DNA from: Annona cherimola
Taxonomy: Eukaryota > Streptophyta > Magnoliopsida > Magnoliales > Annonaceae
Assembly: GCA_030490835.1 (NCBI GenBank)
Contig: CM059971.1
Coordinates: 77,394,224 to 77,458,223, forward strand
Reading direction: 5' to 3'
DNA: 64,000 nt
In this document: positions 1-11,162 of the stretch, piece by piece
Layout of the letters: each line of letters starts with the position of its first letter
Position numbering within the stretch: position 1 is the stretch's first letter
Notes under the pieces: model-generated
The model's input: only the letters and a program-made list of their open reading frames with translations
Told to the model about the DNA's origin: nothing
Database searches by the model: none
Position numbers and translations under genes: made by a program

Positions 1-1349
1 GAGTTTTCATCATAATATAAATAATGCCAAATGCAATAGATTAAATGAATCTTTCATAAACTATTAAATTATTAAAAATGAAAGATATTGCAATGAAAAG
101 AAGTTTCATAAGAGCATAACCTTTTCTAAACATGGTAACTATTTATTCAGTTTTCTTAGATGTTTTTACCAAAAATGTTTTAGCTAAAACCAAAACCTAG
201 CACTAAAAAAAGTCATTGCTATGTGATTATAAAAACATAAAGCTACGGTATTCATGCAATAAAAATTGTTCTTTATATGAAAAGTGGAAGATGAATTTAT
301 GTTTTAGCTTACGTTATCATGGCAAGAACACAAGGGCGAAACTCAATTTCAAATTTTTATAATTGCGTGGTTTATCCGGGGTTGACGAGGTGTAAATTTT
401 GTGAACATAGTTAGAATCAACCTAGTAATTTATGTATAAAATCTACCAATTATTTATTTAATGTATAGAAATAATGTTATTATAGGGCTTCATGACGACG
501 AATTATTCATGTATGAAAATTACATAATTAGTCTTAAACTACGTAATAGTGAGTTCACATTAAACATGCAAATTTCATCAACTCGCACTCTTGAAATTTT
601 ATTTACTTAAGGGTTCATTTCTAATATAATTACAATTCATACTCGTACTTAAAATATAATATTTATAAAAATGACATAAGTGTCTACATACCAATTTTGT
701 CCAGAGACTAGTTCCGGTTTAACTATTTTTGAAATTGCTTTGAACCTGTACATTAATAATTTATATAAAACATATGACAATTTTTAAGCTAAAGACTATT
801 AACTTAAAAGTTCAAACATAATGTACATTATAATTATAATTTTAAGAAATTACAAAAAATGAAGTAATTACCTCAAAAAATAAGACAATATCTCATCCAA
901 CTTTGGTTCCTTTTGAATTCAAACACGTCTTTATTATTCTATTTCTCACGGAGCTCCTTCATTACTAATTTTTTAATGTCATTATCCGTCTATCGAACCT
1001 CTCCAATTGGTTTATTCCTGCCAACCTCTTGAATTGGTTTAACCCGGCCGAACAAAAAAACGGTTCAACAGGTTCTGTGGAGCTTAAAAAGATACATTAA
1101 AAATCGAGGTGAATCGAATTCGCGAGGTGATCGGTTCCAGTTTATCCGATTTCGAAAAGCAATTGGAACTGCCGGTTCAACCCAGTTTTGATAACACTAT
1201 TATATACTTTATTCCTAATTCCAGACATGATAATTTATTCCAAATATGATAATTTTGTTAAGTTCTATTTTATAACGTTAAAATTTTTTTCGAAAATAAC
1301 GAAATTACCCTAACAATTTCTGAGTAGTGCGCCCCTACTATATATTAAG
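1..1349. other. AT-rich intergenic DNA, no gene seen
   Basis: No convincing coding region is visible on either strand. Around 1040-1195 a G+C-richer patch repeats words such as CGGTTCAAC and ends in GTTTTGATAACAC, which looks like one end of a DNA transposon. No matching second end was found, so the element is not called. Confidence 0.4.
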
Positions 1350-1920
1350 TTGAATTTTCCTATATATCAATACAAGTTTTGCATTCATATGTTAGACCTA
1401 CAGTGGAGGCTAATGTATATAGCCTCACGTATATCGTCGAGCGCAGGGTGCTCTATCATCTTCCCGAATCGATCACCCGTGACTACCGATTGTGGATGGA
1501 CTTTGCTTAGCGTGGCAATTGAGATTCGAGCTGACCACCATGTGATTAAAAGCATGAAAACTGCACGCTCGTACCTTCCTTGGCTTCGATTATCTTCACC
1601 ACTGGCAACAATGAAATCTAGCCATTGCGACCATCATTCTGCAAGCCCGCCATTATTGCTGCCTTCTTTTATAAATCCAAGCAGCAACGACGACCAGTAG
1701 CGAACACCATAGACATCTCTCTAACCCAGTTCAAAAAAATCTTAACGATTGTCAGCAATCAAAATTGCGCCACCGGCATATTCGACGCTTAAAACGAAGA
1801 TTAGACGTCTCTCTTTGGCAGTGGTACTTCTTCTGCATAAATCCAAGGTTAGCAACATAACTCGTTTCGGGACCACAACATTAGTTTACAAGGGGTGCAT
1901 TCACGTGCAAATACTCATTT

Positions 1921-2325
1921 ATATTTTTTTTGAAATTTTTTTTTATACAAATGTTAATCTAAATGTATTTAACATGTTTATCAATTTTTACCATTGTTGG
2001 AGTTTTTAAAATTTTTAAATTTTTTTAAAATCAGTGCATTTTAGTAATTTAATTACTAATATGGGTTAAATACTTAATAAAATGCACTGATTTTTAAAAT
2101 TCAAAAAAATATCTAAAAATCTCCGACAATAGTAAAAATTGATAATCATATTAAATACACACATTTTAGTAATTTAATTACTAATATGGGTTAAATACTT
2201 AATAAAATGCACTGATTTTTAAAATTTAAAAAATATCCAAAAATCTCCGACAATAGTAAAAATTGATAATCATATTAAATACACTTAGATTAGCAGTTTA
2301 AGAAAAAATTTTGAAAAATATAAAA
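1921..2325. mobile_element. Palindromic MITE (family M) with internal duplication
   Basis: The left arm (about 1925-2040: T-run, then GTTAATCTAAATGTATTTAAC) reappears inverted in the right arm (about 2205-2320: TAAATACACTTAGATTAGC, then an A-run). The inside is tandemly duplicated: about 120 bp at 2038-2157 is repeated almost exactly at 2162-2281. Shorter relatives occur at 11163-11443 and 17139-17329. It is non-coding and was presumably moved by a transposase encoded elsewhere. Confidence 0.65.
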
Positions 2326-2365
2326 AAAGGGTTAGATACAACCGGATTCATTTAATAAAATTCAG

Positions 2366-2600
2366 GTTTATAAGAGTGTATTTGGGAAATAGTACAACTT
2401 TTGATAAAAGATTTTGAGCATAAAAATTTTTGAATTGGTAGAAAATGATTTAATATAGTAGAGATAATAATGAAGAGTAAAGAGAATAAAATTAAAATAG
2501 ATAAATTACTAGTTATGTAGAAATGATTAAAAAGTAGAATAATTGTATGCAATAATTTTAAAGAGTTATTATATTTATAATTATTTTCGAATTAAGTTGA
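2366..2600 (+). mobile_element. Degenerate MITE, family A
   Basis: It begins with GTGTATTTGGG and follows the family A order: AACTTTTGATAAAAG, then GAAAATGATTTAATAT, then GAGAATAAAATTAAAATAGAT, then GAAATGATTAAAAAGTAG. The 3' terminal repeat is eroded. The full-length comparison copy is at 42806-43097. Confidence 0.5.
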
Positions 2601-3720
2601 CGTAGATGCAATATATTCAACTTTTTATGGATAAATGTAAATAGTATTTAGGTTTTAGAATAAACATTTTATAGTTTAATTAAGTTATGATTACATGGGA
2701 GTACTAATTATTGTTAAAATACTTGATATATAAACCAATATAATTCTTTTAACAATTTAGGAGGATAACAGGTTCAGACTGGGTCCGGTTTTGGTTTCAA
2801 GTTGATGTAAAACTGGTATTGATTTCGAATTGGGTTGAAACTGGGTTTATTTTGAAAATTTCTCAAAAAATAAAACTTAAACTTGTTTCGATACTAGGTT
2901 AGGTTAGGCAGGTTTGTACCAACCCAGTACCAAGTTACACACCTACCTATTTAAGAAAGAGGTCAAACCCTCACAAGTACAAGCTAGAGAAGTCCTAAAA
3001 TGAGATTGTTAGAACTTTTTTTAGGTTACTGAGCACTACTTATATAAGTATCTTCTGCTTAGATAGGCATAATCTCTTTAACTGTAAGGCTCGATGTGAA
3101 TTTCATCATAGGATTAAATATGATCATGGCTTAAATAGTTTTGTTCGTAAAGTAGAGGTTTATTAAGTTGGCTTAGTGAAGTAACTCAATCTCTACAAGT
3201 GGTTGTGCTGGAAAGGTGACTAAGTCTAAAGATTAGGGCAGTGCATAGTTAGTAAGAAATATCATATGTCCTCAAATATAAAGAAGCTGACTTGCATGAC
3301 CCTTTTTCCCAACGTACAAGAGGAAGGTGACACATGTTAGATAGATGGCAAACTAATATGATCATAGCCATGACTTTGTATCGTCGAGAGCTATGACCTT
3401 ACTTCCACAACGGGTGAAGGCATGTCAAGTGATAAATGTAGGGTAAAGACCTTAGGCTAAGGACCTCGAACCTTAGGCTAAGGACCTTGGACTATTTTCC
3501 TCATCGATTATTCATAATTATTTTTGTCATAACCACAATAATTCTTATATTAAAGAATTAACACTTGTTAAGAATGAAGATCAACTTAAATTTTATTTTT
3601 TAAAAATCATATTTGTCCAAAACAAAACCTCATATATGTACTTTTTGAATCAAAATCTAAAATCCCCTTAGCCATGTAGCACGAAATTGATGAAGAAGTT
3701 TAAAGCAGATTGAAAGTGGG
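2601..3720. other. Intergenic DNA, no gene seen
   Basis: No open frame with recognisable protein content is present. At 3449-3493 a 22-bp unit (CCTTAGGCTAAGGACCT core) is repeated in tandem. The stretch 2760-2950 has pseudo-repetitive GGTT/CCAA words like those at the ends of hAT-like elements elsewhere in the window, but no paired ends were found. Confidence 0.35.
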
Positions 3721-4033
3721 TCGATTCTATTCGGAAATGACTAACTAAATTAGGAAGTCTATTCTCATACATGTAAACTAGGAACTTTTCAAGTCTCTTT
3801 AGAACGTGGGATTTTATCGCCACTTAACACTCCTTCCCTCATGTCTTAGGCTAGAGACATGGACACATATGTGGGGACGAACACAAGCGGGCTTAGGTTT
3901 GTCTCTGATACTATGTTGAAAATGGTCAATTATATCTCAAAATAACTAGCCAAGTTAGGAAGTCAATTCTCATTCATATAAACTAGGAAGTCTTCAAGCA
4001 TCTTTACAACGTGTGATTTTCTCACCACTTAAC
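3721..4033. repeat. Direct repeat pair, ~110 bp, 205 bp apart
   Basis: Positions 3721-3830 and 3926-4033 are diverged copies. Shared words include TTAGGAAGTC, ATTCTCAT, AAACTAGGAA, TTCAAG, ACAACGTG/AGAACGTG and CCACTTAACA. The segment between them contains TGTCTTAGGCTAGAGACATGG. This could be two LTR or satellite remnants, but no element type is supported. Confidence 0.55.
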
Positions 4034-4215
4034 AAAGCAAAGGATATATAAGAATTAAAAAGAAAAAATAAGAGTGATAATTTAATACTTGCTATTAGGA
4101 TGGAGAACTTACTTTTGGTTTTTTAATTTTCAAGTTTAACTTATTTATCATGTTTAATATATATATCATTTTATTACAATTCAGAAAATAAAATTTTAGA
4201 ATTATAAATAAATAT

Positions 4216-4614
4216 GAGAAACGATCTTGTTAGCCCGAGCTAAATAAATGTCATACTTAGCCCACATAAAAAAACTAATTCATAAGATTTTTTTATTTTT
4301 CCTCACCCACTTGTTTATCTATTTGTATTTAATATATAAACCAAATTTTACAAATTTTGGATATGTATATATATTTTGAGGTTTTTAAATATTTATGTGT
4401 ATATATGTATTTAAAATACCTCCTATCTTTAAAAATCTAAAAAAATATATATACATATTCAAAAATGGTAAAACTTGGTTTATATGTTAAATATATTTAA
4501 ATAAACAAGTGTATGAAGAAAAACAAATTTTTTTTTATTGTGAATAGATTTTTTGACGTGGGCTAAACGGGACATTTGCTTAACTCGGACTAACAGAATC
4601 TCTCTTCAAATTAT
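4216..4614. mobile_element. Inverted-repeat MITE (family M2)
   Basis: The terminal inverted repeat starts with GATCTTGTTAGCCCGAGCTA on the left and is mirrored at 4570-4612 (TTAACTCGGACTAACAGAATC). Both arms continue inward through CTTGTTTATCT and its complement, so the ~400-bp element folds back on itself. A second copy is at 12287-12672. No coding sequence is present. Confidence 0.65.
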
Positions 4615-4941
4615 ACATACAAATATAATAAATAGTCTAAATTTTAAGATTAAAATAGTAATGATAGGTTCTCTAGCGATAAGTATTAAATCATTGTCCA
4701 AAAAATAATACTTAGATTATATAGGTGATTAGTGTTTATTATGAGCACAAGAAATGATAATCATATGAGTATTAACATTTATGTCTATAAAAACTAATTC
4801 ATTTTCATCCATATTAATAATTTTACAAGTTATTCATACATGCCAATGATTTTCTAATCAATTTCATTGATGCCAAGATAAACGATTAAATTTCATCAAA
4901 AAAAAAAGATAAACAATTAAATTTTCAAGTAAATAAGTTCT

Positions 4942-5118
4942 AAATGGACAAAAATGCTCCTAGATTGGTAAGATTGACCATATTCATAGAATATTTTTGT
5001 TCATTCACAAGTTGTTTTCGATAAAATTTTCTAGTCAAATGCCGTTATAAATGGACAAAAATGCCCTTAGATTGCTAAGACATTTATAAAATATTTTTGT
5101 TCATTCACAATTTATTGA
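4942..5118. repeat. Tandem duplication, ~105-bp period
   Basis: TAAATGGACAAAAATGC, then CTAGATTGGTAAGA, then ATATTTTTGTTCATTCACAA at 4942-5010 is repeated with small changes at 5047-5112. It is a simple local duplication with no gene content. Confidence 0.55.
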
Positions 5119-5121
5119 GTA

Positions 5122-5320
5122 TCTGTTTCAAACCATATAAGATTCTTTAATCTGTAACACCATACTTAATGACAATTTCTCAATCTCTAAGACATCTTTT
5201 CTAATTTTCATCACAATTTTACCCATTCTAATACAACTTTACTCATTCTCCATATACATCATTATATTCTCATCCTAAATACAGATTCAATATAAGAATC
5301 TTATATAGTTTGTAATAAAC
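5122..5320. mobile_element. Small inverted-repeat MITE
   Basis: The left end (CAAACCATATAAGATTCTT, then TAATCTGTAA) is mirrored at 5280-5318 (ACAGATT, then AAGAATCTTATATAGTTTG). The terminal repeats are about 30 bp with small gaps, and the interior is about 130 bp of AT-rich non-coding DNA. I see only this one copy. Confidence 0.45.
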
Positions 5321-5780
5321 TTTTAATTTTAAAATTTAATAGTACTGCAAAAATAAAAAACTTTTAAAATTATCGATATTGATCAAAATAAATTTATTTT
5401 TTTTATTGTCATGGATGTTAATGATCATAATGATAATGGAGGAATCGTTGAAATGCTGTTATATCATGTGTAAAAGCAATGGCTGAAGGAGGACCTTTGA
5501 TGAAGAGAGAAATTTGCGATTGAGAGGATATAATATTTTGGGAGTCAATTATGTAAAAATAAATTATATTTTGAATTTAAAATATTTTAAGAAGATTTTT
5601 TTTTAAAAAAAAATTGAGTCTACCCTGTACGGGGCTCCGCCTTCGCGTGAAAGTCTAGACAGAACCGGCGGGTCAATATCCATCACGAGAGCAGTCGTAG
5701 TTCATACGTACGCTGCGATCCTAAGCAGCCTAAGCTACCATTCCTCGTAGCGCAGAAGCAAAATAGTGAAATCAGCAAAG

Positions 5781-6500
5781 ATGTGCAGCTTAGAGAAACG
5801 CGGCAACGTCTTTCTGCTCACTTTAACCGGCGATGACGAGCACCGCCTCAATCCCACCCTCCTCGACGCCATCCTAGCTTCTCTCCGCCGCATCCGTGCC
5901 GAAGCCACCATCGGCTCGGCTCTCGTCACCACCGCCGAGGGCAAGTTCTTCTCCAACGGCTTCGATCTCAACTGGGCCAAAGCCGCAGGTCCCAGCTTCA
6001 TGGACCCGCTCCGGCTCATGGGCTCGAAACTCGACCAGATCATGGCCGACCTCATCTCCCTCCCGATGCCGACGGTCGCGGCCGTCACCGGTCACGCCGC
6101 CGCCGCCGGCTTCATGCTCGCGTTGAGCCACGACTTCGTGCATATGAGGAAAGACAAAGGCTTCATCTACATGAGCGAGCTGGACATCGGCCTCGACTTC
6201 CCGGACAATTTCATGGCGCTGATCAAGTCGAAGATCGGCGCGCCAAGGGCTCGAAGGCAGTTGGTACTGCTCGCCGCGAAGATTAAGGCGGAGGAGGCCG
6301 TGGGAATGGGGATTATTGACGCGGCGCAAGATAGCGCCGGGAAGACGGTGGAGGCTGCGTTGCGCCAGGCGGAGGAGCTGGGAGGTCGGAGGTGGAAGGG
6401 CGAGTTGTATGCATCGATCAGGAAGACGACGTTTGCTGAGGCAGCGGAGATTCTGGGGCTGGTGGAGAAGAAACCGGGGCTGGCTGCAGCGCGCCTTTGA
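5781..6500 (+). CDS. Peroxisomal enoyl-CoA delta isomerase (ECI-type)
   Basis: This is a single-exon reading frame of 239 residues, GC-rich in AT-rich surroundings. The frame is open upstream to 5766 but only from a GTG. The first ATG, at 5781, gives MCSLEKRGNVFLLTLTGDDE, matching the usual start of plant ECI proteins. The crotonase-fold signatures are present: EGKFFSNGFDL (about residues 54-64) and AAVTGHAAAAGFMLALSHD (about 100-118) line the oxyanion hole, and FIYMSELDIGL contains Glu133, the position of the family's catalytic acid/base. The C-terminus is ARL, an accepted peroxisomal targeting tripeptide (PTS1). The family moves cis/trans-3 double bonds to trans-2 during beta-oxidation of unsaturated fatty acids in the peroxisome. 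Length and lack of introns fit plant ECI genes. No frameshift or stop is seen, so it is probably functional. Confidence 0.9.
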   Translation: MCSLEKRGNVFLLTLTGDDEHRLNPTLLDAILASLRRIRAEATIGSALVTTAEGKFFSNGFDLNWAKAAGPSFMDPLRLMGSKLDQIMADLISLPMPTVAAVTGHAAAAGFMLALSHDFVHMRKDKGFIYMSELDIGLDFPDNFMALIKSKIGAPRARRQLVLLAAKIKAEEAVGMGIIDAAQDSAGKTVEAALRQAEELGGRRWKGELYASIRKTTFAEAAEILGLVEKKPGLAAARL

Positions 6501-7549
6501 TGCCCGTAAGCCGCCCGTTGGATCCCACCATTCGTCTGGTGGGCCTCTTTCCTTTCCAGGGGCGCCAACGCCAAGGGCATCGATTTCTCCTTGTAGCGCG
6601 GTCGAATCGATTGAAATTAATTAATGCTTTTGGGGGCTAAAATTGAGTGCACTAATACATTCCCCGGGCATTGCTCCGCTGATTTCACATCGTGGCATGT
6701 GTGACACAGGTGCAGGTTTCGATCCTGCGTAGGAGCGTCTTTCCTTCTTTTGTTTGAACGTAATAAAAAAAAAAAAATTATATGTGCGGGTCGACCGATG
6801 GATGGAAATGTACTTGTTTATCTTTATTTATTTGTTTATCTAAATATATTTAATACATAAAAAAAATTACATCTCATTTAATTTTGATCTCAGTTAAATA
6901 ACTGATTTTAAATTAAATAGTCAACTTAAGTCTTATGTCATAATTTAATCATTAACCCCAAAGGTTGGTTTCAATCGATAAGTTCCATGAATTCAAATTA
7001 TGTAGTTGAACTTTTTTTTAATAACTACGTAATTTTTCCAGTAATAAAGCTTGAGTGGTACAAATTTTCTTTAAATATGTACTCAGCTCGTCCCCGGGCT
7101 ACTTCCGGCAGTAATCGCGCGCTGTTGAATGATCTATGGCTGGTCATAGCCAGGCAATTACGTAGGGTAGTAGAAAAGCTAATATTTTTTCCCCAAACAA
7201 TCGAGCATATATAAACCCTCATAACGTAGTGGAAATTTTTTTTTTTTTTATAAACATGCTGTAGTAGAGGAAATTTGTAAGAAATCCTAAAATGGGAGAA
7301 TTATAAAACTTCATGACTTAAGGGGACTGTTATGAAATAACCCCTTGCCACCAAGGGGCTCGAGCCCATGACCTATCACTTCGGTGTCAGCGAATTTAAA
7401 AATATTGCAGTATGATAAAGTTGAAATAATAATAATAAATGAGTAGATGTGTACCAACTACCAAAATGAATAAAGTATGAAAATAATTTATTTTATTTTA
7501 TTTTTTTAAAAAAAGCAAATTGGATAAGGGAGAGGCGGGAGAGCACGTG
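6501..7549. other. 3' flank of ECI gene with SINE-like scraps
   Basis: The region holds no further gene. At 6665-6780 there is a B-box-like word (GGTTTCGATCCTG) about 45 bp before an A-rich tail at 6765-6778, resembling a tRNA-derived SINE, but a good A box is missing. At 7340-7395 (-) the words GGGCTCGAGCCCCTTGG and AGTGATAGGTCATGG resemble the middle of an Au-type SINE. At 6960-7065 a stretch with AAGTTCCATGAATTCAAATTAT is related to 11838-11945. All three are fragments. Confidence 0.35.
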
Positions 7550-8090
7550 TAGGTATACATCTATAACAAAATAATACTCATAATATTAAATTAACCAATC
7601 ACAAATTAACATAAAAATGATATGTCACTTAAAAACCACTTCAAAATTACTTTCCACCAAAATGAGTCACACTTTGTAACCAACCATCACTAAGTTCTAT
7701 ACTCTCTTCTAAAATTAAAGGGAGTTTTGAACTACAAATATGGGCACACTCCCATTTTATAAATAGGAGATTATTTTTTCCTTCCTAGACAAGGACTTTA
7801 TCTTGATTAGATTCCTACTTATTTTACATCTCCCATCTTTTTAATTAATCATACTTTACATTCCAACTCCTTTGATGAAACCTTCATGGGCTCATCTTAT
7901 TCCCCCAATTGTTGGTCTCGCCCTCTCTAGGACATGTCATAAACCTTTTGGAATTTATTCCATACCCTTTGAAACCTATTTTGACTCACTAGGATTCTTC
8001 CCGGACCCTCTATTAACACCTCTCGGGGTCATCTCAACCTTTGGCAGACCCTTGTGAGATTCACCATCTTACATTTGACGTCGTTTATGG
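7550..8090 (+). mobile_element. Possible LTR 3' part plus primer-binding region
   Basis: TTTATAAATAGGAG (7757-7770) looks like an LTR promoter. The stretch that follows ends in CA at 8074. Next comes TTTGACGTCGTTTATGGGAA (8075-8094), which resembles the TTTGGCGCCGTCTGTGGGAA primer-binding region of some plant Ty3/gypsy and large derivative elements, with CpG-type changes. A short frame with MATPLSATP follows. No second LTR or pol was found, so this would be a fragment. Confidence 0.3.
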
Positions 8091-8350
8091 GAAACGACAT
8101 CATTCTCTCGTTCTCTCGCTCTCTCAATTTCTTTTTGGCAAATCAGTGAAATGGCGACTCCTCTCTCTGCAACTCCCAACACTATGAGGGACTCTCTAGA
8201 AATCAAGATCACAATCGGAATGCTCTCGTCTCCTATAGAAAGTTCAAAACATTCATGGCTATAATAACAACTTGAATGGAAAGATCATCTTTCAACTTTG
8301 GGCATAGGTCCTCTTTGAAAGCCATCATCCCAAACAAAAGTAATGAAAAC

Positions 8351-9291
8351 TAGGAGTGTTAATGGTCGTAGTCAACTCGTCAACCCATTCATCCAACCTC
8401 TTTATAAATAGGTTTAGGTTAAATTTTTTGAATAAATGGATTATGATCCACTGACCTGTTCAACCGTTAAATTAAATAAATGTATTAGAGTTTATATTTT
8501 ATAACTCGTCAACCCGTTTAGTTACACGTTTAACTTATTTAACCTGTTTAACTCGTTCAACCCATTTAACTCATTTAACTACTAAAGTTTTATATATGTA
8601 AATGTAAACCCATTTGTTATTTTTTCCTGTTAAGTCTTGCTCCCGCCACTTAATTTCATTTTTCTACAATTGTCCTAATCAAAATTTTCATTATTATCCC
8701 ATTTTCATTTCCCCCACATTGAAAATATTTTTTTATGTCTCCCTGCAAGATCATCATTTGCCAGAGTCCAGGCTTTCAGGTTAGGATTAAGAACTCACCA
8801 ACTTGTTTATTATTATTTTTTTGATTGGTATATATTTTACATACATCTCAATACATATTATACTGAAAATCTGAGACATTCTTACAAATTTGGAGATACA
8901 CACAACTCCCTCAAAGAAATCTGGAGACAGCTCCACCAAAGAAATAGGAAGACACAGCTCCCAACAACCTACCGGGAGACAACTGCTCCCACTACCCCTC
9001 ATTTCCCACTACCATTCATTTTTTGGTCGAAATCCCGACGGCCAGCCGGTGAGGGAGTTGTGTGTATCTCATTCGAACCCGCGCCAGCGCCTGTCAAGCT
9101 TCTGATGGTCAGCCGGTGACCAACCGAGCACGGCTCGGTTGGTACCAACCCGTTTATTAAATGGGTTGTAAATAGGTTAGGATTGAAAATTTTTAAATGG
9201 ATTAATAAACGAATTAGAATTGAGATATTTTTAATGGGTCAGGATTAGGATTAGGTTCTAATCCGTCCAACCCGATCTGTTAACACCCCTG
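8351..9291. mobile_element. hAT-like non-autonomous element (family B) carrying a SINE
   Basis: The left end is TAGGAGTGTTAATGGTCG and the right end is CTGTTAACACCCCTGA, so the terminal inverted repeat is of GGGGTGTTAA type. The interior matches the cleaner copy at 44342-44918: CTCGTCAACCC, TAAATGGATTATGATCCA, CCCATTTAACTCATTTAACT, CGTTTATTAAATGG. The extra ~331 bp in this copy is the SINE at 8813-9143. No clear 8-bp target duplication is left. Confidence 0.6.
8813..9143 (-). mobile_element. tRNA-derived SINE with target duplication, inside a hAT element
   Basis: Read on the minus strand, the head carries an A-box-like TGCTCGGTTGG and a B box GGGTTCGAATGA (9070-9082 on the plus strand). The body contains an inverted ACACACAACTCCCTC motif (8897-8911 and 9051-9065), and the tail is A-rich (T-rich at 8813-8821). 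It is flanked by ACCAACTTGTTTATTA (8797-8812) and ACCAACCCGTTTATTA (9144-9159), a 16-bp duplication with two differences. The family B copy at 44342-44918 lacks it and serves as the empty site. The segment at 10357-10410 matches its 3' part. Confidence 0.75.
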
Positions 9292-9664
9292 AGATAGTAA
9301 TGTCAGTAGTTTTAGTATGGGATAATTCTTCTTTTGAATGATACCAATTTATTATATTAGTAAAGTATCGAAAACGCTAAAATTAAATATCTGTGCTCGA
9401 AAAATATTTGATTACTTTATCATTAGCTTCAAAGAAGCTTCATTCATATTTTCAATTTTATGCTATTACTGTCTACGCTAACATGTCTTTTCAAATATTG
9501 CTTCAAAGGTTAAATACTTTTTGTCGCTACTTAAAATGGACAATCAATTTATTGCAATTCAAAATTCAAAATTAGCCTCTGCAAGCACAAAAAGACTTTT
9601 AAGTTTTTTGTTTATGTTGCAGTGGGTCTCACAGAAACGGAGGTTCAACAAGCAACAAAACTCC

Positions 9665-9904
9665 TTTCATATATCTTATTCCAACGTTAATAAATCTGGC
9701 AATTTATTTGCTCATTGCTTAGGTAAGCTTGCTCTTTTAAATCATTTGGATGTAACTGAATGGTGAGAGGCTCCACCAAATTGTATTCTCGTCCAGTTGC
9801 GTAAAGATTCTATTATTGTTTAGTGCGTTTCGGTTCCTTTCTCTTCCCCAATCCTCGCGGTGGTTCGGAGCATTCCTAATTTTTATTTTTATTTTTTTAA
9901 AAAA
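9665..9904 (+). mobile_element. Severely 5'-truncated LINE (RNase H C-terminus)
   Basis: The insertion is flanked by perfect 15-bp duplications AAGCAACAAAACTCC at 9650-9664 and 9905-9919 and ends in an A-run (9899-9904), the marks of target-primed reverse transcription. The inserted frame reads FHISYSNVNKSGNLFAHCLG, then KLALLNHLDVTEW. This is the His-containing C-terminal end of the RNase H-like domain found at the 3' end of plant L1 LINEs. A TGA follows the W codon where a second W codon would fit (frame continues EAPPNCILVQL). Only about 240 bp was inserted. Confidence 0.8.
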
Positions 9905-9919
9905 AAGCAACAAAACTCC

Positions 9920-10331
9920 CCTCCGTCTCTACAATTTTCTCACGGAGGCTTTTGACAAACGAGTCCTCTAACGAAGACAAGTTGCCCACCTCTGGTAACG
10001 GCTGTCTTAACAAGCGGTCGATGTTATACAGCAGCGAAAAAAAATCTATACATGTGAATTGTACACCTTATTTTACATGAATTTGGTAGTTTTTTTATTT
10101 TATAATATTTTAAAAAAGAATTTACATGATTTTTCCGAGTCAACGCTCTGCCAAGAATCGAATCTTGGAGGTTGGGCATGAAACCAACTGGCATTTCAAT
10201 TTTTTAAGACGAAAGACGGTGCATCAGCGGCTTTGGCTAATTGGTTTCATGAAGACGAAAAATCCTTGGAAACGTCACAGTGCTGTCCTAAGTCAACTAT
10301 CGACTTTTTTTAAAAAAATTTTAACTGTCAA
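9920..10331. other. Intergenic DNA, no gene seen
   Basis: An open frame over 10126-10359 has no recognisable domain and ends in a poly-F translation of the T-run. On the minus strand 10130-10190 contains AAGATTCGATTCTTGG, a B-box-like word, but without a correctly spaced A box. Confidence 0.35.
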
Positions 10332-10588
10332 TCTTTTTTTTTTTTTTTTTTTTTTATGAGTATTCATACATTACGATCTCAACTGATATTACGATTAAAT
10401 TCTAGACATTCTTACAATTTGCTAACAATTATTTACTATTTCTAAACTTTTCCATCGGTGAAGGGCTCCCACAAACTTAGGGAGACTTGCAACGCCATCA
10501 CTTCAGAAATACTGCCAGGGAAATTCGAACCCAGGACCACCCACTTGTGAGGCTATGTCCTGCACCACTTAGGCACGACATCAATGGC
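10332..10588 (-). mobile_element. tRNA-derived SINE, same family as 8813-9143
   Basis: On the minus strand the A box (TGCCTAAGTGGTGCAGGACA, plus-strand 10556-10575) and B box (GGTTCGAATTTCC, 10518-10531) are well preserved and correctly spaced. The tail is the long T-run at 10332-10355 on the plus strand. The region next to the tail (GATCTCAAC, then TCTAGACATTCTTACAATTT) matches the 3' part of the SINE at 8813-9143. Imperfect flanking words ACTGTCAATC (10322-10331) and ACTTGTCAAATC (10589-10600) may be the target duplication. Confidence 0.65.
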
Positions 10589-10600
10589 ACTTGTCAAATC

Positions 10601-11162
10601 TTAGGTGATGTTTGGGATTGTGCAGGGAAAATTTGTAGTATGAGATGAGATTCCTCCCCAAGCACCTGGTTAAAATATGCCCACCGTCATCTCAAAATAT
10701 ACTCAATGTGTAATAATAGATATCTACCTTGGCTAGCATGCTCATCATAATGAACGAAAAAATAATATTTAACATGCTAATTAGTATAGTTTATTATTTA
10801 ATAAACACGAATATCAACCGAACAACAGCATCAATACTGTTCTAATCCTGGAGTTTTCATCTCACCCTCACTAATATATTTGGATAATGGGGATGGTTCA
10901 ATACTTTTTTTTTTCCATAAAAAAAAATTATTTTATTCCGCATCCCGAAAAATAGCTTTGAATAGGGCATGCCTTGTGTTGACACGTAAAAGCGCGGAGA
11001 GGAGGAAGGTTGGCATTCCTATCTCAATCTGTGTTCCATCCAAGTGGTTTGGCAGTAACATTGATTAGCATAAACAGATGCCGCCAGTTTTCGCGGCCGT
11101 ACCGAAGCTGCGTGGATTAATCTTTTGATTCTTCCTTAGGTGGGTTGGACTTCGATCTCCTG
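10601..11162. other. Intergenic DNA, no gene seen
   Basis: A 62-codon frame at 10880-11068 has no recognisable domain. Nothing else is supported here. Confidence 0.35.

Noticed and set aside
1350..1700. 116-codon open frame
   Set aside because: Low-complexity composition, no domain, no promoter or splice signals, and no codon bias like that of the real genes here.
5874..6329. Long minus-strand frame within the ECI gene
   Set aside because: It is an antisense shadow of the GC-rich ECI coding region. The plus frame carries all the crotonase motifs.
8338..9303. AGTAATG near both ends of the family B element as target duplication
   Set aside because: The words stand at different distances (about 6 and 5 bases or more) from the terminal repeats, so they may be coincidence.
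10130..10190. Possible tRNA gene (B-box-like AAGATTCGATTCTTGG on the minus strand)
   Set aside because: The A box is too close and no cloverleaf can be folded. At best it is a tRNA-derived repeat scrap.
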